A DNA stretch of 64,000 nucleotides from Mesorhizobium sp. (GCA_004963905.1 SUGL01000007.1:108228-172227); one strand, 5' to 3'; shown: positions 45,104 through 53,842, numbered from the stretch's first letter. Notes: generated by a model from the sequence alone, not told the origin. Numbers and translations: made by a program.

Positions 45104-45625
45104 TTACAGCCCGCTCGGCACCAATCCCGTCAGCCAGTTCGCCGACCGCTTCGCCATGTCGACGGTCGCGGTCGCCGCGCGGCCGAGATCGGTCTTGACC
45201 ACGGCATAGCCGGCCTTGGTGCGGTAGAGCACGGCGCTGCCGCCATCGACCGCGGTTTCGAAGGCGACCGGCCGCGCGGCTTCCGTCTCGCTGGCCGTCA
45301 CCGTCGCGCCGACCGGAACGCTCGGGCGATGGCTGAGCTCGGGCGGCAAGGGGGCAATGGTTCCCACGACGCGGTTCGTCGGCTTCAGTTCCGGCTCCGA
45401 TGCCTTCGCCGCGAGCTCCGCGGTCGATGCCGAACTCTTGACGCGGCAGATACCTGATACCAGCGGATAGTTGAAGTTGCGCTGATGCAGCATCTGGCTC
45501 TTCATGGCGGCCTCGCAGTCGGCGATCGTCGCCCATTTGGCCGGCGTCTCGCCGATATATTCGCAGAGCTTGGCGTCGCAGTCGCAGCCGACGATGGTCA
45601 TGGCGACAAGGGCGGTCTTGATCAC
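45104..45625 (-). CDS. Putative lipoprotein or secreted Cys-rich protein
   Basis: 173 residues from a GTG at 45625 with AAGGGA upstream. The N-terminus MIKTALVAMTIVGCDCDAKL is a short hydrophobic stretch ending in a Cys cluster, lipobox-like but not canonical. Cys residues in DAKLCEYIGET, TIADCEAAM and SGICRVK could form disulfides. The middle is Pro/Ala-rich; the end (YRTKAGYAVVKTDLGRAATA) is soluble. No family is recognised. It converges on the secreted-protein gene, with the repeat element between them. Confidence 0.65.
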   Translation of the reverse strand: MIKTALVAMTIVGCDCDAKLCEYIGETPAKWATIADCEAAMKSQMLHQRNFNYPLVSGICRVKSSASTAELAAKASEPELKPTNRVVGTIAPLPPELSHRPSVPVGATVTASETEAARPVAFETAVDGGSAVLYRTKAGYAVVKTDLGRAATATVDMAKRSANWLTGLVPSGL

Positions 45626-46450
45626 GGTCTTGTCCCTTCGAATTCGTTCCCAGGCCGATCAATCGCCGGGGAACAAGGCGGGATTTGGCCGCGATTGTGA
45701 ATTGTGCGTGTCGGCGCGTTACGGAAGATTGCTTGGCCTTCGACTGTGGCGCGAAAGCATCAGTCGCAGGCGCCAGCGGAGTGCAAGCCGCGGCGAAAAG
45801 GCAGCCCCAAAAGACAGTCGGCGCTGGGATTTCTCCCAGCGCCTCCCTGTCAGATCAGGAACCAGTCGCGGCAGCAACTTCCGTAAGGTCGTCGCGCCAA
45901 GCCGGCCTTGATTTTGACGGTCCTGCCAGTCGCCACCCGAGGGGCAGCGCCCGTTCCAGACCACGCCGGTCTCCACCCTTGCGAGCTTCGCCCAGCGCGC
46001 CATCGAAGGTTTCACCCGCCTTCATGGCAGCATCGGTCCGCCGTCGGCGTTCGCACGCTTTCCGCGGCCCCGCCGACATCCATCCCTCCAGCAGGCGAAA
46101 CCCGCTCTCGTTCTGGGCCGTACGGGCTCAGGAAATCCGCCTTGCGCTTTTGCCTTTCGGCTGGGCGTTCGGTAGCCGCCTGAGATGGGTTCAATGTACG
46201 CCGGGTAAGGGGTTTGCGGAATACATGCCAAGCTGTGGATAGCGGGATTATCGGGGACCGACGCAACAAGTCTCGGAATTCGCGGCACAAACTCCTTAGA
46301 CAGCCTGCCCCCGGTATTTCTGGGGCCTTTTGGACGATGAGCCTTGCCCTACCCACCGCCCCGAGTTTCAATGCCGGCAAAGGACTGCGGGCGGCTGCGG
46401 CGGCCAGAAGCCGCCTGCGCTCTCAGGTCATAGCCTTGGGGGAGGTGAGG
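45626..46450. other. Unassigned 825-bp region
   Basis: Open frames exist on both strands but none has a ribosome binding site, family likeness or coherent composition. Two hairpins are visible: a perfect 10-bp stem at 45820-45843, and GCCCC / GGGGC followed by CTTTT at 46307-46330. The region between 45850 and 46200 has slightly altered composition and could be a decayed gene. The end must hold the promoter of the lipid-kinase gene, unless that gene starts at the ATG at 46337. Confidence 0.45.
45820..45843. terminator. Terminator-like hairpin
   Basis: GGCGCTGGGA and TCCCAGCGCC pair perfectly around TTTC. No T-run follows on either strand, so it may instead be part of a repeat. No gene on either side clearly ends here. 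Confidence 0.5.
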
Positions 46451-47389
46451 TTGAAGGTCGGGGTGGTTCTCAATCCAATCGCTGGAGGCGGCAGGCTCAA
46501 GCGTCATTGGCCCGAGGTTGCCGCATCGCTCAAGAAGCATTTCGGTGATTTCGATCTGCGCGAGACGCAGACCAGCGGCGATGCCGAGCGGCTGGCGATC
46601 GACCTGGCGGTCGACGGCTGCGATCTGGTGATTGCCGCCGGCGGTGACGGCACGGCGAGCGAGGTGGCTGACGGGCTGCTGCAGGCGGAGCGTGAGACCG
46701 GCCGGGCGAGCGAACTCGGGCTCCTGCCTTGCGGCACGGGTATCGATTTCGCACGCGGATTGGGACTGTCGGATGAAATCGAGCCGGCGCTGGCGCGATT
46801 GGCCGGTGCAAGTCCGCGCAAGGTCGATGCCGGGCGTATCTGCTACATCGACGACCACGGCGCGCTGGCCAGCCGCCACTTCATCAACATCGCCAGCCTC
46901 GGCCTTTCAGGCGCCACGGACCGCGCGGTCAATTCCGACAAGCGCAAAGGCCAGGTTTCGGTCAAGGCACTGTTCTTCTGGCGAACGGTGCTGGAATTCC
47001 TCCGCTATCGCTTCCAGGACGTCAGGATCACCATAGACGACGGCGAGCCGACCGAGGCGCGCATGGCGCTGGTGGCAGTCGCCAACGGGAAATTCTTCGG
47101 CGGCGGCATGATGATCGCGCCCGACGCCGAACTCTCCGACGGTCAGTTCGACATCGTCATCGTGCGGTCGGCGAACAAGCTCGGGCTGATCCGGGACATC
47201 CGGCTGCTCTATGGCGGGCGTCACCGCAACCACCCCGCGATCACCATGTTGCGCGGCCGCAAGGTGCTGGTCGAGCCGTTGGGCGATGCGGAGACGAACG
47301 GGGCGCTGGTCGACATAGACGGCGAGTCGCCGGGGCGTATCCCCGCGACCTTCGAGATCCTGCCCGGCGCGCTGACGCTGAGATGTTGA
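46451..47389 (+). CDS. Diacylglycerol/sphingosine kinase-like lipid kinase
   Basis: A 312-residue DAGK-catalytic-domain protein of the YegS/BmrU type that would phosphorylate a lipid head group or alcohol with ATP. KVGVVLNPIAGGGRLKRHWP opens the fold, AAGGDGTASEVADGLL (about residue 62) is the nucleotide loop, LPCGTGIDFARGLGL and NGKFFGGGMMIAPDAELSDG are family motifs. The TTG at 46451 with GGAGG upstream gives the usual family start; an ATG at 46337 would add 38 residues without family likeness. Confidence 0.82.
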   Translation: MKVGVVLNPIAGGGRLKRHWPEVAASLKKHFGDFDLRETQTSGDAERLAIDLAVDGCDLVIAAGGDGTASEVADGLLQAERETGRASELGLLPCGTGIDFARGLGLSDEIEPALARLAGASPRKVDAGRICYIDDHGALASRHFINIASLGLSGATDRAVNSDKRKGQVSVKALFFWRTVLEFLRYRFQDVRITIDDGEPTEARMALVAVANGKFFGGGMMIAPDAELSDGQFDIVIVRSANKLGLIRDIRLLYGGRHRNHPAITMLRGRKVLVEPLGDAETNGALVDIDGESPGRIPATFEILPGALTLRC

Positions 47390-47460
47390 ATCAATCACCT
47401 CAGTGGTTGATTCCGCAACTGCTGTTAGGCGATTGAAATAGCTGGCTAAAATTTTGCCGG

Positions 47461-48384
47461 TTAGATTTCAAGCTTCGCTGGGAAGCCCGGCGCACGGAGT
47501 TCCGCTCCGACAGCATCCTCGAGCAGCTTGACGATCCGCGTCGACCAGGCGCCGCCGCCATAGGCTTGCTTGCCTTGCTCGAAAATCGCGTTCACGCGCG
47601 ACGCCAAGTCAAGCGGCACGCCGAAATCCCTGCCCATGGCAAGCGCGAAACCAAGGTCCTTCAGCGCCAGGTCCATGGTGAAGCCGATGTCGTAGGAGCC
47701 GTTCAACACCAGCTGGCTTTCGGTCTCATGGACGAAACTGTTGCCGGAGGAGGCGACGATGGCGTGATAGGCTTGGGCGAGGTCGAGCCCGCCTTGCTTC
47801 GCCAGCATCAGCGCCTCGCCGGCGGCGACCAAATGGATGAAGGCGAGCATGTTGGTGATGACCTTGATCACCGCCGCCGAGCCGACTGGACCCATCAGGA
47901 AGGACTTGGCGCACATCGCCTCGATCGCGGGGCGGTGCCGCTCGTAGAGCGCGGCATCGCCGCCGACCAGCGCGGTGATCCTTCCTGCCGCCGCCAGATG
48001 CACACCGCCGGTGACCGGGCATTCTAGCGTGTCGACGCCCTCTGCCGAGGCGGTTGCGGCCAGCCGCACGATCTCGTCGCGGCCGTTGGTCGACATCTCG
48101 ATCCAGGTGCCGCCGGTCGGCAGGCCGTCCAGCAGCCCGCCAGGGCCGGCCAGCACCGCTTCGCTCACCTTCGGCGAGGGCAGGCAGGTGATGGCATTGC
48201 CGGCTCGCGCGGCCGCCTCCGCAGGACTTGTTGCAAACGTTGCCCCGAGCGCGACGAGGCGCTCGATCGCCGCCGGGTCACGATCGAAGACGGTGACGGC
48301 AAAGCCGTTGCGCAGCAGGCTGGCAGCAAGGTTGCCGCCGAGATGGCCAAGGCCGATGAAGGCGTAGGCGAGGCGCGTGCTCAC
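47461..48384 (-). CDS. Beta-hydroxyacid dehydrogenase (3-hydroxyisobutyrate dehydrogenase family)
   Basis: A 307-residue NAD(P)-dependent dehydrogenase. The Rossmann loop is FIGLGHLGGNLAASLLRNGF, the substrate motif ECPVTGGVHLAAAGRITALVGG, and the catalytic Lys lies in AVIKVITNMLAF. Substrates of the family include 3-hydroxyisobutyrate, tartronate semialdehyde and sugar-acid-derived hydroxyacids. The GTG start overlaps the TGA of the preceding dehydratase (GTGA), so it is the last gene of a tightly coupled three-gene operon. A single-step reduction or oxidation of the dehydration product is a reasonable guess. Confidence 0.85.
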   Translation of the reverse strand: MSTRLAYAFIGLGHLGGNLAASLLRNGFAVTVFDRDPAAIERLVALGATFATSPAEAAARAGNAITCLPSPKVSEAVLAGPGGLLDGLPTGGTWIEMSTNGRDEIVRLAATASAEGVDTLECPVTGGVHLAAAGRITALVGGDAALYERHRPAIEAMCAKSFLMGPVGSAAVIKVITNMLAFIHLVAAGEALMLAKQGGLDLAQAYHAIVASSGNSFVHETESQLVLNGSYDIGFTMDLALKDLGFALAMGRDFGVPLDLASRVNAIFEQGKQAYGGGAWSTRIVKLLEDAVGAELRAPGFPAKLEI

Positions 48385-49595
48385 GGCATCAGCGGCGTCT
48401 GCATCATCTGCAGATGCAGGTCCTTGCCGCTGTAGGGATGCGCGTCGCAGACCTCCTCGTTGAGCTCGACGCCGAGGCCGGGCTCCTTCGACGGGATGAC
48501 GTTGCCGTCCTGCCATTCGATCTTCTTCTTGAGCAGCGTGGCGTGAAAACCATCCCACTGCTTCAGCGATTCCAGGATGAGGAAGTTAGGCAGCGTCACC
48601 GCAAGCTGAATGTTGGCGGCACCGACGATCGGCCCGCAATAGCAGTGCGGCGCGACCTGGATGTGATAGGCCTCGGCCATGGCGGCGATCTTCTTCGTCT
48701 CGAGGATGCCGCCGGAGCGGCCGAGGTCGGGCTGCAGGATGGTCGCGGCGCGGTTCTCGATGACGCGGGCGAATTCGAACTTCGTCGTCAGCCGCTCGCC
48801 GGTGGCGATCGGGATCGATGTGCCGCGGGCGACCTGCGCCATCACCTCGGGCATGTCGGGTGGCACCGGCTCCTCGAACCACAGCGGATCGTAGGGCTCG
48901 ATGGCGCGCGCGAGCCGCAGCGCGCCCGAGGCGGTGAACTGGCCATGCGTGCCGAACAATATGTCGGCCCTGGTGCCGACCGCCTCGCGGATCGCCTTGA
49001 TCATGCTGGCGGAAACGTCGATGTCGAGAAGCCGCGGCTGATGGCCGTCGAAGGCGGTGTAAGGACCGGCCGGGTCGAGCTTGACGGCATTGAAACCCTG
49101 CTCGACATATTCGAGCGCGCAGGCCGCCGCCATCTCGGGATCGTTGTAGACATTCCTGCCGCTCGGAGCGTCCTCGGAATGGACGCTGCCGGTGTGCGGA
49201 TAGAGATAGGTGTAGGAGCGAAGCGTCTCGTGCACCTGACCGCCGAGCAGCTTGTAGACCGGCTTGTTCGCCTCCTTGCCGATGATATCCCAGCAGGCCA
49301 TTTCCAGCGCCGAGAAGCAGCCCATGCCGGAAACGTCGGGGCGCTGGGTGAAGCCGGACGAATAGATTCGGCGGAACAGGTTTTCGAGATCGTGCGGATC
49401 GCGGCCGATCAGGTAGCGCTCGGCCATGTCCTCGATCATTTTTGCCGTGACATGCGCCGAGAAGGTCGCGTTGTAAGCTTCGCCGTAGCCGACCACGCCG
49501 CCATCGGTGGTGAGCTTGACGAAGATGAAATACTTGCCGCCGATGCCGGGCGGCGGGTTGCCGACAACCCAGGTCTTGACGTCGGTGACTTTCAT
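48381..49595 (-). CDS. Mandelate racemase/muconate-lactonizing-family sugar-acid dehydratase
   Basis: A 404-residue enolase-superfamily enzyme. The capping-domain start is MKVTDVKTWVVGNPPPGIGG; metal and acid/base positions lie in AVKLDPAGPY, FGTHGQFTAS, WFEEPVPPDMPE, IPIATGERL and QVAPHCYCGPIVGAA. The sequence style is that of galactonate/gluconate-type dehydratases, which remove water from an aldonic acid to give a 2-keto-3-deoxy acid. The start at 49595 has GGAGGA upstream and overlaps the upstream GMC stop (ATGA). The actual sugar acid is unknown. Confidence 0.88.
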   Translation of the reverse strand: MKVTDVKTWVVGNPPPGIGGKYFIFVKLTTDGGVVGYGEAYNATFSAHVTAKMIEDMAERYLIGRDPHDLENLFRRIYSSGFTQRPDVSGMGCFSALEMACWDIIGKEANKPVYKLLGGQVHETLRSYTYLYPHTGSVHSEDAPSGRNVYNDPEMAAACALEYVEQGFNAVKLDPAGPYTAFDGHQPRLLDIDVSASMIKAIREAVGTRADILFGTHGQFTASGALRLARAIEPYDPLWFEEPVPPDMPEVMAQVARGTSIPIATGERLTTKFEFARVIENRAATILQPDLGRSGGILETKKIAAMAEAYHIQVAPHCYCGPIVGAANIQLAVTLPNFLILESLKQWDGFHATLLKKKIEWQDGNVIPSKEPGLGVELNEEVCDAHPYSGKDLHLQMMQTPLMP

Positions 49596-51208
49596 TTCTG
49601 ATCCTCCAGAACCAGTTCGGCGCCTTTCCATCCGGTGAGGATCGAGGCGGCGTTGGTGTTGCCCGTGATGTTGTCGGGAAAGATCGATGCGTCGATGACG
49701 CGCAGACCGCTCAACCCGTGCACCCGAAGCCTAGGATCGACGACGGCGCGCGAGGCGTCCGGACCCATGCGGCAGGTCGAAACCGGGTGATAGACGGTGC
49801 CCGAGCGCTTCCTGAAATCCTGAATCAGATCGGCGTCGGAAGTGATTGACGGTCCAGGCAAAACCTCTTCCTCGATGATCTCGGCCATTGCCGGCATAGC
49901 GGCGATCTTGCGCACGAACTTCACCGCCGCCAGCATCTCGTCGACATCGGCGTTGGTGGAATAGGCGTTGGCCGTGATCTTGGGATAGTCGCGCGGATTC
50001 CTCGAGCGGATCATGATCTCGCCGCGGCTCGACGGGCGGCAGTTGGAAAGGCCGATGGAAAAGCCAGGCCATGGATCGGGCGTCAGGATCGGGCGTTCGC
50101 CACTCTTCGGAATGACGGTCGAGAAGGCCTGGAAATAGAGCTGCATGTTCGGCCGCGCCATCGACGGGTCGGTGCGGAAGAAGCCGCCGGCATTGTTCAT
50201 CGACAGCGACAGCGGGCCTGAGCGCAAGAGGATGTATTGCATGCCGACCAAAAGCTTGCCCCACCAGGGGCGCAGGATCTGGTTCAGCGTCGGCAGCTTG
50301 CCTTTGAAGGTGTAGTTGATGCCGACATGGTCCTGCAAGTTAGCGCCGACATTCTCATTGGCGTGGACGACGGAGATGCCGAGATCGCCAAGCAGCGCCG
50401 ACGGGCCGACGCCGGAAAGCTGCAGCAATTGCGGCGAGTTGATCGAGCCGCCAGACAGGATGACTTCGCGGCCGGCACGCGCGGTCTTGGTCTCGCCGTT
50501 CTGCTGATACTCGACGCCGACGGCGCGCTTGCCTTCGAACAGGATCTTCGTCGCCAGCGCATTGGTCTCGACACGGACGTTGCCGCGCTTCATCGCCGGG
50601 CGCAGGAAGGCGCGGGCGGCGGACATACGGCGGCCGTTCCGAGTGGTGATCTGGTAGACACCGACGCCTTCCTGGGTGGCGCCGTTGAAGTCCGGATTGA
50701 ACGGCAGGCCGGCCTGCTGCGCGGCGGCCAGGTAGCGCTTGGTCAGCGGATGCACCGCGTTCGAGCAGTCGGTGACGTGCAGCGGGCCGCCGACGCCGCG
50801 CCACTGGTCGGCGCCCGCCTCATTGTCTTCCAGCGCCTTGAAAGCGGGCAGCAGATCGTCATAGCTCCAGCCGGGATTACCGGCCGCGGCCCAGGCGTCG
50901 AAATCCTCGCGCGCGCCGCGGATGAAGACCATGGCGTTGATCGAGCTCGAGCCGCCGAGCAGCTTGCCGCGCGGCCAGTGGTCGGCATTGTTGCTGAGGC
51001 CGGGATCGGGCTCGGCCTTGTAGTTCCAGTTGACCGCCGGATCGAAGAAGGTCTTGCCATAACCGAGCGGCATCTGGACATAGAAGCGCAGGTCGCTGCC
51101 ACCCGCCTCCAGCACCAGCACCGAAAAGCGCCCCGAGGCCGAAAGCCTTTCCGCGACAACCGAGCCGGCCGAGCCGGAGCCGACGATGATGAAGTCATAA
51201 GTCTGCAT
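49592..51208 (-). CDS. GMC-family FAD-dependent oxidoreductase
   Basis: A 538-residue glucose-methanol-choline oxidoreductase. The FAD loop is FIIVGSGSAGSVVAERL, the GMC signature 1 WPRGKLLGGSSSINAMVFIR, signature 2 GSINSPQLLQLSGVGP, and catalytic His about 473 is in YHPVSTCRMGPD. It lacks a signal peptide, so it is cytoplasmic or membrane-associated. It starts a three-gene operon with a sugar-acid dehydratase and a hydroxyacid dehydrogenase, so it may oxidise a primary or secondary alcohol of a sugar-like compound (inference). It is divergent from a thioesterase gene. Confidence 0.92.
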   Translation of the reverse strand: MQTYDFIIVGSGSAGSVVAERLSASGRFSVLVLEAGGSDLRFYVQMPLGYGKTFFDPAVNWNYKAEPDPGLSNNADHWPRGKLLGGSSSINAMVFIRGAREDFDAWAAAGNPGWSYDDLLPAFKALEDNEAGADQWRGVGGPLHVTDCSNAVHPLTKRYLAAAQQAGLPFNPDFNGATQEGVGVYQITTRNGRRMSAARAFLRPAMKRGNVRVETNALATKILFEGKRAVGVEYQQNGETKTARAGREVILSGGSINSPQLLQLSGVGPSALLGDLGISVVHANENVGANLQDHVGINYTFKGKLPTLNQILRPWWGKLLVGMQYILLRSGPLSLSMNNAGGFFRTDPSMARPNMQLYFQAFSTVIPKSGERPILTPDPWPGFSIGLSNCRPSSRGEIMIRSRNPRDYPKITANAYSTNADVDEMLAAVKFVRKIAAMPAMAEIIEEEVLPGPSITSDADLIQDFRKRSGTVYHPVSTCRMGPDASRAVVDPRLRVHGLSGLRVIDASIFPDNITGNTNAASILTGWKGAELVLEDQK

Positions 51209-51400
51209 GATGCGCGGGCCGGCTCCGAAATCCGGCGCTTACCCTAGACATTGCCGGCTCGCCGCGTCGCCGGGGCTTCCGGCATGGCTTGTGAAAAAAG
51301 CGACCGGTTGAGCGGCGCGCCTTTCGCTTTCAGCAAAGCTTGCGACATGGCAACCGCGTTGGTACGGGTTCAGGCGGAGCAGCGGTTGAAGGATCTTCCC

Positions 51401-51796
51401 ATGGTGCATTACGCGGACGGAAAGCCGCTCGGCGATCTGACACTGAGGACGCTCGCCATGCCTTCCGACGCCAACGCCGCCGGCGACATCTTCGGCGGTT
51501 GGGTGATGGCGCAGATGGATCTTGCCTGCGGCATCCGCGCGGCCGAGCGCGCCAAGGGCCGCGTGGTGACGGCGGCGGTGAAGGAGATGTCCTTCGCCAA
51601 GCCGATGAAGATCGGCGACACGCTCTGCATCTACACACATGTCGAACGCGTCGGCCGCACCTCGATGACGCTCAAGGTCGAGGCATGGGCGCAGCGCTAT
51701 CTCTCCGACCTGATGGAAAAGGTCACCCATGCCGATTTCGTCATGGTGGCGCTCGACGGTGAAGGCAAGCCGAAGCCGGTTCCCGCCGAAGGCTGA
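51401..51796 (+). CDS. Acyl-CoA thioesterase (YciA-like hotdog)
   Basis: A 131-residue hotdog-fold thioesterase. LRTLAMPSDANAAGDIFGGW is the family's active-site segment with the catalytic Asp and Asn, then VTAAVKEMSFAKPMKIGDTL. It hydrolyses acyl-CoA, usually medium or long chain. AAGGAT lies before the ATG at 51401; an upstream ATG (51347) is possible. It is divergent from the GMC operon. Confidence 0.9.
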   Translation: MVHYADGKPLGDLTLRTLAMPSDANAAGDIFGGWVMAQMDLACGIRAAERAKGRVVTAAVKEMSFAKPMKIGDTLCIYTHVERVGRTSMTLKVEAWAQRYLSDLMEKVTHADFVMVALDGEGKPKPVPAEG

Positions 51797-51879
51797 CGCA
51801 AGCCGATTCTCCCAGTCCGGGATATTTGTAACAACGCCCGCGCGGGCGATGCGCTTCGCGACATCCAATGGTTGCCTTG

Positions 51880-51906
51880 GCGCCCGATTCTACGGGCGCT
51901 GGAGGA
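51880..51906 (+). promoter_or_regulatory. Hairpin abutting the ribosome binding site
   Basis: GCGCCCG and CGGGCGC pair around ATTCTA, ending two bases before the strong Shine-Dalgarno GGAGGA of the small protein at 51913. It does not hide the site but could stabilise or modulate the mRNA start. Confidence 0.45.
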
Positions 51907-51912
51907 AAGACA

Positions 51913-52116
51913 ATGCGTCAACACATGCTGAACGGCTGGCTGGTGGCAGCCCTCCTCGCCTTGGTCTGTCTGCTCGGCATAACCGCCTATGCCGAAGTCA
52001 AAAAAGACCTCCCGCGTGTCGCCTGCTTGCACGGCAGCGCAGATGTCGGGGAGCCGGCCGCGAAGTGCGGGATCTGCAGCCCAAGGCCTTGTGACGGCCT
52101 CGCGCCAAGGGCTTGA
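51913..52116 (+). CDS. Small membrane-anchored or exported Cys-containing protein
   Basis: 67 residues. The hydrophobic segment LNGWLVAALLALVCLLGITA could be a signal anchor or signal peptide (AYA cleavage). The outer part has four Cys (VACLHGSADVG, KCGICSPRPCDG) that might form two disulfides or hold a metal. GGAGGA is seven bases before ATG, one of the best ribosome binding sites in the window, which supports a real gene. No family is recognised. About 170 bp of plain sequence follow. Confidence 0.6.
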   Translation: MRQHMLNGWLVAALLALVCLLGITAYAEVKKDLPRVACLHGSADVGEPAAKCGICSPRPCDGLAPRA

Positions 52117-52286
52117 ATGCGTTTCATCGGAACCGGGCTGTCGTCGTCAGGGCTCACCGCGCGTTGGATCGGCATCGAGCGCCAACAAAAGAATTCGGCA
52201 GGTCGTTCAGAAGCAGCCGGAAGTTGAGCCGCGAGCAGGCGACAATTCTTGCCGCAATGCCTTGAGACCCTTGTGCCGCAAGGCTT

Positions 52287-52655
52287 TCAGGCTTTCTGGC
52301 TGTCGAATTTCGCGCGCGCTGCTTGCACACGACTGGTGTTCTTGCGCGCCCATTCGCCAAGCGCGCCGACCGGCACCAGCAGCTCGTGACCAAGCTCGGT
52401 CAGCTCGTAATCGACACGCGGCGGAATGGTGGGAAACACCTTTCGCGTGACGAAGCCGTCACGCTCCAGACCGCGCAGGGTGGTAGTCAGCATCTTCTGT
52501 GAAATGCCGCCGACGGCGGTACGCAATTCATTGAAGCGCATTGCTCCGCCGCCCAGCTTTCCGACCACCAGAACGGTCCATTTGTCGCCGACCCTTTGCA
52601 GGATTTCCGACACGGCGCGGCAGTCCTCGGTGTTGTGCGGGTGCCTCAGTAACAA
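52287..52655 (-). CDS. HxlR-family regulator with N-terminal Cys
   Basis: A 122-residue winged-helix regulator (VGDKWTVLVVGKLGGGAMRF, GGISQKMLTTTLRGLERDGF, YELTELGHELL). Cys12 in NTEDCRAVSEIL is at the place used by YodB/HypR for quinone and electrophile sensing. The TTG at 52655 is the only reasonable start and has GGAGG 9 bases upstream. It is divergent from an NAD(P)H-FMN reductase gene across a gap with an inverted repeat, the classic arrangement of electrophile-induced reductases. Confidence 0.85.
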   Translation of the reverse strand: MLLRHPHNTEDCRAVSEILQRVGDKWTVLVVGKLGGGAMRFNELRTAVGGISQKMLTTTLRGLERDGFVTRKVFPTIPPRVDYELTELGHELLVPVGALGEWARKNTSRVQAARAKFDSQKA

Positions 52656-52702
52656 AAATGTGCCTCCTTGCGTGTGACTTTGTCAGTATCACATATAGCG
52701 CC

Positions 52703-52719
52703 GGTATCCAAACGATACC
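52703..52719. promoter_or_regulatory. Candidate HxlR operator
   Basis: GGTATC-N5-GATACC is a perfect inverted repeat 28 bp before the start of the reductase gene. A further GTATC half-site lies 19 bp upstream at 52686. This is the natural binding site for the adjacent HxlR protein. Confidence 0.6.
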
Positions 52720-52746
52720 AGAAATTCCCGCAAGGAGAGCCCCCTT

Positions 52747-53352
52747 ATGTCCAAGCCCAAAATCGCCATCGTCGTCGGTTCGACGCGCGCCGCCCGCTTC
52801 GCCGACGTCCCGACGCAGTGGATCGCCAAGATCGCCAAGGCTCACGCCGACATCGACGTCGAAGTCGTCGATCTGCGCGATTTCCCGCTGCCCTTCTTCG
52901 ACGAGGTCGCATCGTCCGCCTGGGCGCCGTCGCAGAATGAAGTGGCGCAGCGCTGGCAGAAGAAGGTCGCCGAGTTCGACGGCTTCATCTTCACCGCCGC
53001 CGAATACAATCACGGTCCGACCGCGGTGCTGAAGAACGCCATCGACTACGCCGCCAATGAATGGAACAAGAAGCCGGCCGGTTTCGTCGGCTACGGCAGC
53101 GTCGGCGGCTCGCGCGCCGTCGAGCAGCTCCGGCTGCATGCCGTCGAGCTGCAGATGGCGCCGGTCAAGTCGGCCGTCCACATCGCCTGGGGCGATTTCC
53201 TGGCCGTTCGCCAGGGCGAGAAGAAGCTGGAGGACATCGAGCACCTGAACCAGGCGGCCGCGGCGCTCGTCAACGACGTTGCCTGGTGGGCCAAGGTCCT
53301 GAAGGCGGCTCGCGCGGCCGATGCGATTGACGCCGAAGCCAAGGCGGCTTGA
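52747..53352 (+). CDS. NAD(P)H-dependent FMN reductase (quinone/azo-type)
   Basis: A 201-residue flavodoxin-fold reductase. The phosphate loop is VVGSTRAARFADVPTQWI, and the flavin site TAAEYNHGPTAVLKNAIDYA. Such enzymes reduce quinones, azo dyes or chromate with two electrons and protect against electrophiles. AAGGAGAG precedes the ATG. It is controlled, by position, by the divergent HxlR regulator and ends at a duplicated terminator shared with the converging second HxlR gene. Confidence 0.9.
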   Translation: MSKPKIAIVVGSTRAARFADVPTQWIAKIAKAHADIDVEVVDLRDFPLPFFDEVASSAWAPSQNEVAQRWQKKVAEFDGFIFTAAEYNHGPTAVLKNAIDYAANEWNKKPAGFVGYGSVGGSRAVEQLRLHAVELQMAPVKSAVHIAWGDFLAVRQGEKKLEDIEHLNQAAAALVNDVAWWAKVLKAARAADAIDAEAKAA

Positions 53353-53386
53353 GCCGGCACCATCTTCCCAAGATACTGTTCCCCGA

Positions 53387-53466
53387 GGGGCGGCGCTTGC
53401 GCCGCCCCTTTCAATTCGCGGAGACCTGGCGCCGCTTGCGCCGCCCCTTTCAGTTTGCGGAGGCCT
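53387..53466 (+). terminator. Terminator with a 39-bp tandem duplication
   Basis: A 10-bp stem GGGGCGGCGC / GCGCCGCCCC followed by TTTC ends the reductase gene. The segment GCTTGCGCCGCCCCTTTCA recurs 39 bp later (53395 and 53434), with CGCGGAGACCTG matching GCGGAGGCCTG in the 3' end of the second HxlR gene. The first copy therefore looks like a duplicated piece of that gene's end. Confidence 0.75.
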
Positions 53467-53842
53467 GAGCCGCCTGCCTTGGCCTGATGATGCAGTCGGC
53501 AAGGCCGTCCCGCTCGTTCAGCTCGTCGGCGTGGTGCTGTCCCCACTGGCAGAGCGCCAGCAGGATCGGCTCGAGGCTGAGGCCGAGAGGCGTCGCCGAA
53601 TATTCGACGCGGGCCGGGACCTCGGCGAAGATCTCGCGCCCGACCAGCCCGTGCTCTTCCATCTCGCGCAGCTGCTCGATCAGCACCTTTTGCGTGATGC
53701 CGGGCATCAATGCCTTGAGCGCCGAGAGCCGGCGAGGGCCATCGAAAAGATAATAGAGGATCACCGCCTTCCAGCGGCCCGAGATCACCTTCAAGGCGCG
53801 CTCCGCCGGCAACATCGGCAGTTTCTTGATCATGCGGGCCAT
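53450..53842 (-). CDS. HxlR-family regulator 2
   Basis: A 130-residue winged-helix protein (ALKVISGRWKAVILYYLFDG, PGITQKVLIEQLREMEEHGL, YSATPLGLSLEPILLAL). There is no N-terminal cysteine; Cys residues are near the C-terminus (LALCQWGQHH, LADCIIRP), so it may sense by another route than its neighbour. AGGAGGTGA lies just before the ATG at 53842. It is divergent from a quinone-oxidoreductase-type gene. Confidence 0.86.
   Translation of the reverse strand: MARMIKKLPMLPAERALKVISGRWKAVILYYLFDGPRRLSALKALMPGITQKVLIEQLREMEEHGLVGREIFAEVPARVEYSATPLGLSLEPILLALCQWGQHHADELNERDGLADCIIRPRQAAQASAN

Noticed and set aside
45685-46380. Several open frames on both strands in the 825-bp gap
   Set aside because: None has a ribosome binding site, signal peptide or family motif, and the frames overlap each other on both strands. 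I left it as an unassigned region, possibly a decayed gene.
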